Source: Adiantum capillus-veneris (taxonomy: Eukaryota > Streptophyta > Polypodiopsida > Polypodiales > Pteridaceae). Taken from it: DNA of 64,000 bases. Below the pieces are notes generated by a model, which saw nothing but the letters and a program-made list of their open reading frames with translations, did no database searches and was not told where the DNA came from. A program made the translations under genes and the position numbers. Location of the stretch: NCBI GenBank assembly GCA_014529385.2, contig CM043953.1, positions 75,048,372 to 75,112,371 on the forward strand, in the 5' to 3' direction. Positions 33,275 to 44,780 of the stretch are shown piece by piece; the first letter of the stretch is position 1; each line of letters opens with the position of its first letter.

Positions 33275-34719
33275 GAGAACAGTATGCAAATGATGAAGAT
33301 TTTGCAAGGGTCTTCGAGCAGCTAATGGATGGACAACGTCATGAACACTATCTTTTCAAAGATGGTTTCATGATGATGCATGGCAAATTGTGTGTCACAA
33401 AGCCATTGCGACGCAAAGTTATGGAAGAGAGTCATGTCCCACCGTATGCAGGGCATCGTGGTATCGATGCTACAGTTAAAGCGCTTGAGACATTCTTCTA
33501 TTGGCCTACATTGAGAAGAGATGTGGATGCCTTTGTGCGAGAATGCCTAATATGCCAAAAGGTCAAGTTTGACAGGCAAAAGTCACCAGGGTTATTGCAA
33601 CCACTACCTATTCCAGATAAACCATGGGAAAGTATTGCTATGGATTTTATCTTTGATCTTCCGAGAACGCGGACAGGAAACGATGGTATTTGGACCATTA
33701 TTTGTAGATTCAGCAAACAGGCTCATTTTATTCCTGTCACGAAGAAGATAAAACCAGATCAAATGGCACGCTTGTTTATGAGCAATATTTTCAAGTATCA
33801 TGGCATGCCACAGTTGATTGTTAGTGATCGTGATCCACGCATGACAAGTTTGTTCTGGAGAGGCTTGTTTGAGAATATGGGTACAACGCTCAAATTCTCT
33901 TCGTCATTTCATCCTCAAACAGATGGGCAGTCAGAAGAGGCAAATTCTACTGTCCTAGATCTGCTTAAGTGCTATGTGTCAGAGTATAAAGGAAAGTGGG
34001 AGCAGTATTTGCCATTGGTGGAGTATGCATACAATAATAAAGTGCATTCATCAACTGGCAAGGCACCTTTTGAGATAGTTGAAGATGACAAGAAAGTTCC
34101 TCCCATACTGCATACAAAGGACAAGATATTTGAAGCAGATAAGTATGTTCAAGACATGGATGAAATGTACAAGAAGGTCAAAGTGGCCTTAGAAAAGACT
34201 CAGGCAAAGAAAAAGAAAGCAGCTGATCGTCACCGTCGTGAAGTGGTATATTCACTTGGTGATTGGGTGCTTCTACGCTTTGAAAAGGCAAGGTTAAAGA
34301 AGATGAAGGGCAAGGAAAGACCGTTTCCAAAGCTGAGCATGCGTTACTATGGGCCTTTTCAAGTGTGCGACATAATCAGTGATGTTGCATATAGGCTGAA
34401 ATTGCCTAACAGTTGGAAGATTCACAATGCGTTTCATGTGAGTCTTCTCAGACCCTATGTGGGTGATGTGCCAGAGGATATGCCAGCTGAAGATCAGCCG
34501 GAAGTCGAGGAACTTGACGAGATCTTGGTCCCGGAACAGATTTTGGCACATAAGGAAAGAAAAGTGAAAGGCAAGGTTGCTAGGCGTTACTTGGTAAAGT
34601 TCAGAAACTATCCACCAATGGATGCTAAGTGGATGGAAGAAGGTGAACTTGCAGACTCACCAACTGTGTTATCACTTTACCTTGAAGCCTTCGATTTGCA
34701 ACCTACCTTGACCCCTTGA
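33205..34719 (+). pseudogene. integrase and chromodomain of element 2
   Basis: In the shifted frame: [16 protein letters not shown], the H2C2 zinc finger (GHRGID...CLICQKVKF), the core with [22 protein letters not shown]-like text, SDRDPRMTSLFW and FHPQTDGQSEEANSTV (D,D,E residues present), then GDWVLLRFEKARL and [17 protein letters not shown]. The C-terminal chromodomain reads [20 protein letters not shown] and WMEEGEL. This 500-codon stretch is intact and ends at TGA 34717. Confidence 0.9.
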
Positions 34720-35292
34720 GTTTCAAAGCTACATGGATTGTCAGTGTGACAATGGCTTCTGAAAGAAATGATGTACATGGTATTTAAAGTGAGCTCAAAT
34801 GAAATACCTGTTACATAAATGTTAGAGCTGTACAGATTGTCAGTTTGGCAATTGCTCTTATGGAATGTCCAAAAGTTTGGTTAGTGCTATAGAAGTGAGT
34901 ATTTCTTGTCAGTTTGTCAAGGATACAGTAATTGCTTCTATTAAAGAGTACATGTGTAACTACATTCTTAAACTGTCGGTTTGGGTATGCTTGAGAGTGT
35001 TACGGGATCCAACGTGTACTATAAGACAGTGGCAAAATGTGCAGCTACCATTTTGTCAGTGGAAAGTTGGTGACTCAAAGCAATGGCAGAGTGCGCAGCT
35101 ACCACTATGTCATTGGGAAAGGGTTCACACGTAGGCAATACATGTGTCGACGAGGTGTTGAATACACCAGGATTGACAATGAGCATGTATGTGTCGTACA
35201 TGTATCGACAGGTGTTGAATACATCAGTGTTGACTGTGAGCATGTACGACATAGATGCAAACGAGGACGTTTGAGATTTCAAGAGAGAGGTA
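34720..35292 (+). other. non-coding tail of element 2 with imperfect repeats
   Basis: About 570 bases between pol and the 3' LTR. Repeated phrases include TGCAGCTACCA and GTGCGCAGCTACCA near 35040-35105, and GTGTTGAATACA with GAGCATGTA near 35155-35250. It ends in the polypurine run AAGAGAGAGG before the LTR. Confidence 0.7.
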
Positions 35293-36758
35293 TGTCACCA
35301 GCGTGTGACTACTATCTATCCTTTTTGTTGATTTCTTTCTTATTATCTATTTACTTTCACTTTTTGGAAACACCCCTCGGGAAATCTAACTGCCCTGCAT
35401 TGCATAGCTAGTGTGGAACTCTCCAGAGGGAGTCCAGGCCTGAGGGCAAGAGAGCACTAAGATTGGACAAGGACTATGGTTAGCCAAAGTGGGGTCATTG
35501 ACTAGCCAAAGTGGAATCCTTTGCTACAGAGGCTACATTTCAGTTCTGGATAAGGCCACATGGTACAAAGAGGGTCGGATGCCCTAGAAAGATACAATGG
35601 CAGCATCTCCTAAAATTTAGGGAACTGCTATTTTGGGATCCGAAAATGTGTTTGCGTCATTAGCTCCGGAATGACAAGAGGAACATTTTATTGCTCTGCT
35701 GTCAAGTCAACTGACGCACCAGTTGAGATATTTTTAGCCCAGTTGGCCAAAATCAGAAACTGGGCGAGGTGTCACTCTGTGAGCCTTATGCCACTTCTGG
35801 CCAGAGGAGGGGGCACCTAAAATGAGAGAGGAGGCTGATTTTTAGAATTTGTCACAGGTTAAAGAGCTATGGAGTGCTTGCTTTCCCTCTTATGCACAGT
35901 GCAGTGCCAGGAGTGATTTCCTGCACGATACGCACTGCCCTCTCTCTCCCCTTTGGCAGTATGTTATGCCCCTCTAGTCGGCTCTTCATTTGACCAATGT
36001 ACAGTTGTGTGGGTTCATGCGCGATTGCCGAGGCAAGAGCCTCTTGCACAAGTACTGGATTAGCTAGCGGCTAATCCCCCGCAGGTACAGGTGATTCGGA
36101 GAGGTTTCACGCTCGAAATCTCGTCCGATTCAAAGGGCAAGTAGCCCTACAGGTGCGGGAGCTCGAGGACTTGCTACGGATGCGACCGGCACGCGACACA
36201 AAGCCCAAAACAGTAAATTACAGCCTGCTGTGTATTTTTGCAGGTTTAGGGTTTTGGCCCTAAACGGACCCTAATACCCCCAGGAGGTTCGGGGACGCAA
36301 GGGGACCGCTGTACAAGCGATCTGGCGCATTCTCAGGGCTGAAAACAGAGAATTCAGTGTGCTGCAGATTCTCGCCAGGTTTTGCAAAGTGCCCGTATGC
36401 GTCGGGAAAGTCATTTAATGCGTGGGAATACTCACCGTGAAGGATTCTAGTACAGTTATGCTGCCGAAATCAGGCCAGAACAATGAAAATTCAGCCAAGG
36501 TTGTGCGGGGCAGCTTGGAAAGAACCACAGCGTTTATTCCCTCTCTTAAACAATAAAGAAATACCGAAAGGGGCGCCTAAGTTAGGGGCCAATCTGGTGT
36601 CGGTCTTCTCATACAGGTGCATTCTAGCATCTGTATCCCATTCCCCTCTCTTGTGTCATTATAGCACAGGTAGAATAGACGACTAATAATGGGTGAAAGC
36701 TAAATAAAGGTTTGAAGTAAAGTCTACCGCCCTTTTTGGATTGAACAGGCCAGTTTCA
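35293..36758 (+). repeat. element 2 3' LTR
   Basis: 1,466 bases, about 98 percent identical by eye to 28096-29560, with hairpins at 36030-36077 and the AATAAAG module at 36551-36594. Confidence 0.95.
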
Positions 36759-37110
36759 CCCTGATATCTATGGCATACGCCTTGAGAGTACAAATGAATT
36801 GTGCCCAGCATATGGCAAAGTCAATGGCTTGAAAGCCCTTATTTTCTTTGGCCCCGGAGCTACAGAGAACTTTATCCATCCAGAATTCTTGAAGCAGATG
36901 CACTTTGATTAGGGTGGAGAAATTGAAGCTGAGCTAGCCACGAGGCAAACTCAGAGAGTGGTACCGCTTATTGGTGCTCTTCCAGTGACTATCCAAGATT
37001 ATCATGGAAAAGTTGATTTCCACATTATGAAGTTGGGCAATTGCGACGTTCTCTTGGGCATGCCTTGGCACGACAACAATGATGCGACTCTCCAAAACCG
37101 TGATGCAAAA
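36759..37110 (+). pseudogene. protease-like fragment of element A
   Basis: After element 2, the element A frame resumes with DIYGIRLESTNELCPAYGKV. It then has LIFFGPGATENFIHPEFLKQ, the retropepsin-like region (GPGA at 36850-36861, no catalytic Asp), a TAG at 36910, and CDVLLGMPWHDNND. No RT follows. Confidence 0.8.
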
Positions 37111-38067
37111 GGACAAGCCAGTTGTCCTTAAAGTTCGGTTGTCCGAACAAAACCTTGAATGAACTCTAGTTGTTTTTATAGCTAGATACTTTTGAACATT
37201 GTTTGAGAAACTATTGTTTGAAAATTTGTTTGAAGTTTGTTTGAAATGGATGGTATCTATTTTGAACTTGTCTTGGTGCCAATATGAGATGTTTGACTCT
37301 GGTTTTAATACTGATATCAATGATTGGTGATTTTACTCCCGGGTGGAGAAGTGCGAAATACTGTTTTGGTATTGTTTGAACCTCGGAACGACGCAAACGG
37401 GATGTCTGGGGAGCGTTTGGTTGTATGCTTGAAAAAAAATATTGTTGTTGTTACTCCCGGCCCTGACCTGGATGGTTGTGCGAGAGGAGTATTAAGAAGT
37501 ATGAGCAGTGGTTACTCTCAGCATCTCCAAACGATGCAGGGTATGGTCTGGGGGACGGTTGGTTGTAATAGGTCTCTATATCTCACGGCCCATATCTTTT
37601 TAGGTTATGCGGGAGAAATAATGAGGGAGTCGTTGAATATCTCCGGGTCCGGAACTTGTTAGGTTATGCGGGAGGAGTGTTTATCGGTGACTTTATGTTT
37701 CTGTCTTGTAACATTCATGTGTGAGCATTTGTGTTGCATTGTGATATGCGAACCACTGAATATTCCTAATTGGATGAGATTGCCTAGGTATGTAATTTTA
37801 GTTCATCAAGACAACCATGCAAGATTAGTGCCGTCTCGGTGTGATGGTTACTTTTACTACGCCGGAATATCAAGAGTTTCGATTTCGACAAAAGGAGAAA
37901 CCAACTCCTTGATCAAAAGAGCCGAAAGGAGAAGCCAACTCCTTAACAAAAAATAAGTAAATGGATTGTCCCTCGGAATGTCCCACGAAAATTTTTGAGC
38001 TAACTTGAGTTGTTTTGCAGATATGTTGTTATTGCGGACAATTACTCTCTTTCAAGAAGGGGGGGGA
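37111..38067 (+). other. non-coding tail of element A with hairpin arrays
   Basis: Homologous to 25000-25980 in element B. It contains diverged CTCCCGG modules (about 37446, 37582, 37641), two AAGGAG/CTCCTT hairpins (37892-37910 loop AAACCAA; 37926-37944 loop AAGCCAA) and the polypurine run AAGAAGGGGGGGGA before the LTR. Confidence 0.75.
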
Positions 38068-38584
38068 TGTCACAAATTGTTGACGTGTCAAGCCACTGAA
38101 GAACGGAGCCGACTTGCAGATCCCGGCCAAGGAGGCCTAAACCCTAGGATAAGCAGAAGAAGAATTGCGTGAGGATATGATGACGTGGCAAAGCTGTACA
38201 AAATCCCGGATTTCACACTAGTATGCTGACGTGGCAGCTGTACGGATTTCCACAATTTCCGCTGACAATGCTGACGTGACAGTTGTACGGATTTTCGTGT
38301 TTTACGATGATGATGTGGCAACTGTACGTATTTCCGCAAAACGCACTGGCAGCTTTTGGCACTTTCTGACCAGTTGCTTTTGAGTTTAAAGCTTTTCATG
38401 TAAACTACTTTTAATGGCCAAGGGCCTTTAAATATGAGGCTAGGGCTCATTCTCTCACATGCTTCTGGACGAAGGTGCAGAGCGTAAAGTACCGGCTTGT
38501 CCTGTGGTGATGCAATATAAAGAAATACCGAAAGGGGCGCCAAGGTTTGGGGCCAATACTCTCTGGGGTGGAATTCCGCCACTC
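38068..38584 (+). repeat. element A 3' LTR, truncated
   Basis: Starts TGTCACAAATTGTTGACG and runs through the TATA-like TTTAAATATGAGG and the AATATAAAG module (about 38513-38562) to AATTCCGCCACTC. It breaks off where the CT tract begins in other copies. Confidence 0.85.
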
Positions 38585-39244
38585 ACGTGGTGGCCCAAAT
38601 GAAACACTAATTTGGGAGGCCCAAATACTCCACGCTCTGGCAAAGCCAACCATCACTCACCCGTAGAATGACCTTCGGGAGGGTGTGGGTGTCCCGAACC
38701 AGAACACGTACTATGGGAATGCAAGCTACCACCGCACCTACAGAGGCTGCCGTGCGAGGTATCTCCAGAACAGTTCCAATCTCTGAGCCTATCCTGGATA
38801 GGAGCGGAAGGTACTCTCTCCTCAGGCCGAGGAAGCAAACTGAAATGGGAAGGTCTGCCTTCTCGATAAGAACGTCGGTAGCTAGGTCGAAACCATGGCG
38901 CCACTGTCAAAAATGAGCTCGAACTGCTCGGATGCCCAGGGGGGCTCATTGCAATGACCTTGGACGCCATCTCAGAAGTCTCAAACTCTATCTCGTAATA
39001 GCCACGCTCGAGAAGTTCGGGAGCAAGGGGCGGCAGTGAGTAGAGTGTTGGCAATGGGCAGCGGGCAGGTTTTGGGCGAGACAGCAGCGTGCAAGTGTTG
39101 GACAAGGGGCAACACGCCGAGGGCTAGGGGGTTTTTACGCGTAGGGCTGTACGCAGGGGGTGGGGCTGGCAAAGGCTACGCGGGGACAAGGAATGCAACG
39201 ATGGCGAGGGGGGGTGCGAGCAGTAGCAGCGAGCGCGCTCTCTG
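38585..39244 (-). pseudogene. LINE ORF1 fragment
   Basis: On the minus strand the segment encodes YYEIEFETSEMASKVIAMSP, matching the DUF4283-like region of the intron LINE (about 2712-2770). Frame breaks follow. It is an isolated 5' piece of a LINE joined to the broken end of element A. Confidence 0.65.
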
Positions 39245-39673
39245 ATAGAACAACCCTCAATTTATTAAACTTTCTAGGACATTTCCAATAAAAAACAAGA
39301 GAAAAGGAAACAACTTTTAGAGACATTTAAACATATTTTACAAGACCACCACATATTGTGTAACTACTAAAAGAGACTTCAAAGTTGAGACGACATTGAT
39401 GATTGAACAGCCATATCAAAGCTCAAATGAGATCTAAAATAACACACCAATACTAAAAGCATCAGAGTACCATAGGTGACTGCCTACAGGCTATAACAAA
39501 AGGCTCATCATAGATTTTAAGAAAATGTCATAAATGAAACCAGCCTACTCAAAAAGTGAGTCTATATAGTAGCAGAGAGCACTTAGTCGCTAGCTAGCCC
39601 ATGTGACATGGGTCTTAGTAGCTAGCTAGCCCATGTGACATGGGTGATGGCCCCATCCTCAAAAATCATCATC

Positions 39674-40082
39674 TCATACAGATGAAGACTCCACTGAAGA
39701 GAGCAAGTCCCCATCCGTAAGGACATTGCCCTCTTTGTCATACTCTGGCTCTGCCATCACCGAAACCTTTGCGTGATCTAGATCATTCTTTCTCTGACCA
39801 GCATCATCCTCTATTGCATCTGTGGAAATCCTGAATGAGACGAACACCCTCGTTTGCCCGTTTCTGAGAAGAACGAACGAGAAGCTTTCCTTTAAAAATG
39901 CTCTCCCTTCGAGCACTCCCTGGATCATGTACAGGAATAGCCAAAGCCCGTGCGCGTAACCTCGTAATACGTTGATCAACACTCTCCAACTTCCTATGAG
40001 ACAGCCGAATAATCTCCTCCAGCTCATTTCTGACCTGCAGCTCCATCTTGTCCATAGCACTTGAATTTGCCACCATCCTCAC
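39674..40082 (-). pseudogene. hAT transposase C-terminal domain (degenerate copy)
   Basis: RLSHRKLESVDQRITRLRAR and SARRESIFKGKLLVRSSQKR parallel the last exon of the other hAT (ELESVDRRVTRSRARAL; RRESIRRGKLPIRSIRRR). The acidic tail PEYDKEGNVLTDGDLLSS follows in another frame. Conservation of this extra domain in two diverged copies suggests it was functional. Confidence 0.75.
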
Positions 40083-40995
40083 GCATGTTGCCTATCAAAA
40101 CCCAAGAAACATTATTTAGTATTTACTCAATACTCAAGGGTCGAGTGTATCATGATTCAATCATTCATGTGAAATGGAAAAATTCAGAAATATAAACCAT
40201 GGACTTGCTTGGGTGTTCCCAAAGCGTGGTAGGCACGCACAAGCCTCATATTAGGTCGTCGGCAATAGACTAACTTCTCTAGTTGAGAAGTGTTGAGACG
40301 ATTGCGGATTTTTGTCTATATCAAGGAATAAGCGCTCCAGTTACACTTGCATGCACCAGCCGAGCAATGCAATGAGCATTGAGATTTCATACTTGGTTTA
40401 ACATATGGAAATAGTAAGTACAAATACTAAAAGTCTCAAGATTTTCAATTACCTGTGAAATCACTCATAAAGCCAAATGTGTAAGCTTAGAAAGACCTTG
40501 TCTTTCATAATTCTGCCACCGTGTAAGAGACTCCATCAATCTCTAGTTGCTCATCAATGTCGTACATCGTATTGATGTAATCATCCTTCAACTTCAAGAG
40601 ACTCCTCTCATGGAAAAGCTATGGCGTCTTGTAGAAAGGATGAAGCAATGCAACCATCCCATGAATGGGACGCCTCATAAAGGTCCATCGTCTTTCTACA
40701 ATGGCCAAGATGTCATCTCCGCTAAAAATTTCAGCAATGAAACAAAGTTGAATTGGGTCAAGCCACAAATTGAAATGACAACAAAAAAACTTGCAATGAA
40801 ATCAATAATCAATTTCAAAAGACAAGTACTTACTAGTCCTGTGTCAGAGACTTGCACTCTGTAATATGTCTCTTCATCTCCATGTAGAGATGATAGACTA
40901 AGCCCAATGTAGAGCCCTCCATGTCTATGACTCGTAGAAGCACATACACTGACTGCAATGACACTCTCAAACTCTAAACCTGTGTCCAAAAGGAC

Positions 40996-41481
40996 TCATC
41001 GAGCACCCGTTGGTGTGGGCTGTGTACGCGAGTGGTGCATCAATCTCCACTTCAGGTCCACGATTGTCTGAAGAAGTGGATCCCTCAATTTGAAGAGTCT
41101 CTGTAACACTAAATACATATAAGCAAACCTGGTCTTCGAGGGCCACATCATGGAGAGGGTACTGTGGCTCTTGAAGATAGCTAAAGCCTGATGTTTTTTG
41201 CGGAAAAAGGTGGTCATCTTAGTAGCATCTATAACAATAGGCAATACCCAAGGCAACTTGCCTATATCCTCCATGAGTAATTCAAGACAATGCAGAGCAC
41301 ATGGAGTCCAAGAAATCCGAGGGTAAGCTGCCTCAATAATTTCACCCAAAAGCTTACAGTTTGAGGCATTGTCAATCACAACCTGTACCACATTCTCTGG
41401 CTCAATCTCTTGAATGGCTTTCTTGATGTGCCCGAAGATAAACTCACCTGTGATGCGATCTTGGGCCTTCCCTGCATACAC
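40996..41481 (-). pseudogene. hAT transposase central domain (DUF659-like)
   Basis: TGEFIFGHIKKAIQEIEPEN, VVQVVIDNASNCKLLGE, SWTPCALHCLELLMEDIGKL and TTFFRKKHQALAIFKSHS align with the intact hAT at 48580-48880. It spans 161 codons and stops before the dimerisation region, which is separated by decayed sequence. Confidence 0.85.
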
Positions 41482-41779
41482 AGCGCGTAAGCATCCTATT
41501 TTCTTTTATGCTGGTACTTTAAGATAATTCTCTACAATCAACTTGTCCCTAATATCCTTTGGTATCTTCCACGACTATTGATCGTACCATGCCTGTCAAG
41601 TGCTGGACGACACCAGAAATTGTACTCGTGAGCTGAAAATTGCACTACTTGCATTGCTATCGTCAAGTGCCCGAACCTGCTTGGTTGGAGTGCTGATAAT
41701 GCGGATGACATTGGTGTGCTCCTTCTAGTACGGGTTGCATGGCTTAGGCATGATGACTCTGTTGCAAGACAGACACGAG

Positions 41780-41803
41780 TGAGAGAGAGAGAGAGAGAGA
41801 GAG
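41780..41803. repeat. (GA)n microsatellite
   Basis: About 24 bases of GA repeat within the degenerate hAT 5' region. Confidence 0.9.
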
Positions 41804-42023
41804 AATCAAACAGATTCCAAAAATTTACCTGCACACTACGTTCTGCTATTTCTTTGCAATCTCAGGTCTGTTCAATGCTTATCGTCTAAAATTTGCTCAC
41901 CAAATTCGTGCAAAAACCCTCAACCATGCTAATCGCCCAAATTTTTATTTTTATTTAAATGCCCCGTACTGATCAATCCATACAGAAGAACCATATAGTA
42001 TGGAACGGATCCGTACGTACGTT

Positions 42024-43430
42024 TTGAAACAACCTTGAATTTCATACTTAAGATTAAACTAAGACTCAAGACACAAGAACACTTGTTGAATTGATTTAAT
42101 TGATTAAACAAGATACATTGCCTCCTTTATATAAGAGATGAAAAGACACATACAAAGAGGCAAGCCTATTGACGAAGAGACATGACTCTAGCCTAGAGTT
42201 ACATACTTTGACCAATAATTGTGACCATTTGGCGTAAGGGTGCAACCATTCAATGAAGAGGTGTAGCCATTGGGCCAAGAGAAGCACCCTTTCCAAGACA
42301 GGGGTCTTCATTTTGGTCCATCTTTGTATCTGCAATAGGATCAAGTGCAAGAAGGTAACATACGGATGAAATATATGTCACAATCGTGACAAGTCACGTG
42401 TCTTTTAAGTATGAGCCTTGGGGGTCTTCTACAACAAATCACTGCATAATTTCACACTTGCAAAGAGACCTCCCGACATTAAACACTCTGTGACTTTTAT
42501 CAATATAAAAAGGAACTAATGCATCTGGGTAGAGGACTCCCCTTTTCCGTGTCTCGTCTCCGGCTAATGCATTTGAGTAGAGAACTCCACTCTACCATGT
42601 CTCGTCTGAAGTTCTATTTCAAGTTAAAGTGTTATCAGTTTTCAAATGTTATAGAGTGTCGACTGTGGATTCACCGTCTCACCAGTGGCTTGCCACTTAC
42701 AACAAGGTTCGGACTTACGCTCAATATAAAAAGAAGAAGAAGTACTTACGATCGTAACAAGCCACATGTCTTTTAAGTATGAGCCTTGGGGGTCTTCTCC
42801 AGCAGATCAGTGCATTATTTCACACTTGCAAAGAGACCTCCCGCCATTTAATACTCTGTGACTTTTATCAATATAAAAAGAAGAACTATTATGTGAGGTC
42901 CCTAACTTAGGAACAATGCATTTGCGTAGAGGACTCCCCTTTACCGTGTCTCGTCTCCGGCTAATGCATTGAGGTAGAGAATTCCACTCTACATGTCTCA
43001 TCTATTTCAAGTTCAAGTGTTATCAGTTTTCCAATTTTATGGAGTGTTGGTTGTGGATTAGTGGCTTGCCGCTTACAACAATGTTCAGACTTATGCGAAG
43101 ACTGGAGTTTAGTGCTAGGAGGATTGAGCTAGAGTTTGAGCCTTTAGGGACCATGTAGGTCCAAAACACTAGAATTAACTTTGAGTCCCCCATCCCATGT
43201 AGATTAGAAACATCTTAAGGCTCAAAGAGTCTTAACCTCCTCCTCTTTGAGCTAAGTGTGGTGTATCTTCAAACTCTTCCCTACCTACATGAGGTGGAGG
43301 ACAAAACTTGGGTTAAAGCCTCCCACCCGTTACTAATGTTGAGCATTACTAGCACCATCTATGTTTGATAGTCTCAAACTTGAGTTTGAGACGCCTCTAC
43401 CTCATTCTGACCCATGGACTTTGATAGAGA
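42024..43430. repeat. LTR-like sequence with a ~370-base tandem duplication
   Basis: A possible LTR at about 42086-42375 carries CTTTATATAAGAG. From 42376 (TGTCACAATCGTGACAAG) a unit of about 370 bases is repeated twice (42376 and about 42745), sharing GTCTTTTAAGTATGAGCCTT, CACACTTGCAAAGAGACCTC and GTGTCTCGTCTCCGGCTAAT. Probably tandem LTR remnants of a gypsy-like element whose gag debris follows. No coding sequence seen. Confidence 0.6.
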
Positions 43431-44780
43431 ATCTAAAGAGAACACGAGCACGAGATTACACCTGAAGAACAAGAATCTGAAGAGAAAGAAGAGGAAATTG
43501 ATTGTGAAGCCGAAGATGGAGGAGCCGATCATGAAGAAAAGCACGCTGAGAGGTTGAGCCCAGAGCCTAACTAAGAAACTTGCAGGGAGAGCATTCCTGC
43601 TATGGACCCCAGTCCAAAATTGGAGCCTACTTGCAAACTACAGGCGACAGTTGGAAGCGCGAGTCGTTATGGATTGACTTCTTGGTTTTGCCTAAAATTC
43701 TCTTTCTGTCAAGCATATACAAGACTCCGACGATGTCATAAGCCTACAAGAAGTGGAAAGTAGCCGTCAATTCTAAATCCAAGACACCAATGTAGGTGAA
43801 AGCTAAGCCAAAGACGACATCCACTACCAGCAAGAAGGATTTAAATTCTCCTATCACTCCAAAGGAACATTTCAAGAGAGATAGAACCCCAAGTAAAGGG
43901 TTCTAGTGGTGAAGCACGTGGTTCTTGGAGGAAACACCATCGACATGTTGTTCACCTCAACGGCGAGGAACCAACAACTGCAGAAGAGGAGGAAGAGGAA
44001 CAGCCTCAAAAGAGAAGACACCAGAAAGACAAGTCTCTTATACACAGAAGGCGCCATGACTATCCAGAAGATGACGAGGATAAGGATGAGGATGAGGAAG
44101 ATAGACGTCCGTCTTTTGGTTCAACCTATGGACGAAAACGAAGCCATATTCTTCAAGCGACAATGTATGATGACGTAGAGCCCCAAAAGGCAAAGAAAAA
44201 ATTCAAGGATGGCGGTCAAATTGTCAAATAATACCTTTCAGGGATTCAAAGATACAAATAAGGAGTTGTCCTTTAGTTTGATATGGCTTTCGCAAAAGGC
44301 AACTTTACCTAAGCCTCCGAAGAGAGAAAGGCAGCTTCTCATCCAAAAGAGGAATGCAAAGACTTGGTAGTCAACTATTTGTTGCATGGTCTCGCAACTG
44401 GGTGGGGTTTGAGAGACTTTTTTCATCTCTATGGTTGACAACAAAGTACAAAGCAAAGGCTTTGACTACCCGGAATCGTTTTCCGATGATAGAGGAAGGC
44501 ACACTTTCTACCTACTGTCAGAGAGATTTTGGGATACATTTTCCGATGACAGAGGAAGGCACACTTTCTACCTACAGCTATTCTCTATTGACAAGCTCCT
44601 TGACATTTCAAACAGGTACTCCAGCATCCAAACCTTCAAAGATCAAGACTTCGAAAGGGAAGAACACCTACATTGAAAGAAAAAAATCAAACCAACACAA
44701 AGAAAACCAGCACAAACGCAAACCTCTCATAAAGAGAGTTCCATTCATGATGACAATACACCATGGTATGTAGAAAGTAG
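43430..44780 (+). pseudogene. gag-like remnant of a gypsy-type element
   Basis: A stretch rich in Glu, Asp, Lys and Arg (43440-44180) is followed by KKFKDGGQIVK (about 44196-44228) and FAKGNFT (about 44288), matching KDFKDGGMTVK and the capsid start of element A gag. Stops are frequent. A 60-base tandem duplication (TTCCGATGAT/C AGAGGAAGGC at 44481 and 44541) lies near the end. Confidence 0.6.
44481..44600 (+). repeat. 60-base tandem duplication
   Basis: Two copies beginning TTCCGATGATAGAGGAAGGC (44481) and TTCCGATGACAGAGGAAGGC (44541). Confidence 0.8.

Larger units (their letters stand above)
28096..36758 (+). mobile_element. element 2: full-length Ty3/gypsy chromovirus
   Basis: 8,663 bases with LTRs of 1,465 and 1,466 bases starting TGTCACCAGCG and ending GTTTCA. 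A perfect target duplication CCCTG flanks it (28091-28095; 36759-36763). The internal order is gag, CCHC, protease, RT, RNase H, integrase, chromodomain, then about 570 bases of non-coding repeats. Coding regions carry stops and at least two shifts, although the LTRs differ at only a few tens of sites. Confidence 0.95.
22562..38584 (+). mobile_element. element A: gag-only LTR retrotransposon (TR-GAG-like), host of two nested insertions
   Basis: The 5' LTR at 22562-23177 and the 3' LTR at 38068-38584 (truncated) both start TGTCACAAATTG and share long blocks. Between them are a primer site for initiator Met-tRNA, a gag gene (26900 onward), a protease-like fragment (36759-37110) and a long non-coding tail with hairpin arrays. 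No RT, RNase H or integrase is present once the nested elements B and 2 are removed, leaving about 4.0 kb. Such gag-bearing elements without pol depend on enzymes from other elements. Confidence 0.82.
39245..42023 (-). mobile_element. degenerate hAT transposon, minus strand
   Basis: Transposase fragments in the same order as the hAT at 47.3-50.9 kb, read on the minus strand: the DUF659-like region (41481-40996), the dimerisation region (about 40320-40200) and the acidic C-terminal domain (40082-39674). The right edge carries GATCCGTACGTACG (about 42008-42021), like the left end of the intact hAT. The left edge is not defined and no target duplication was found. Confidence 0.7.
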
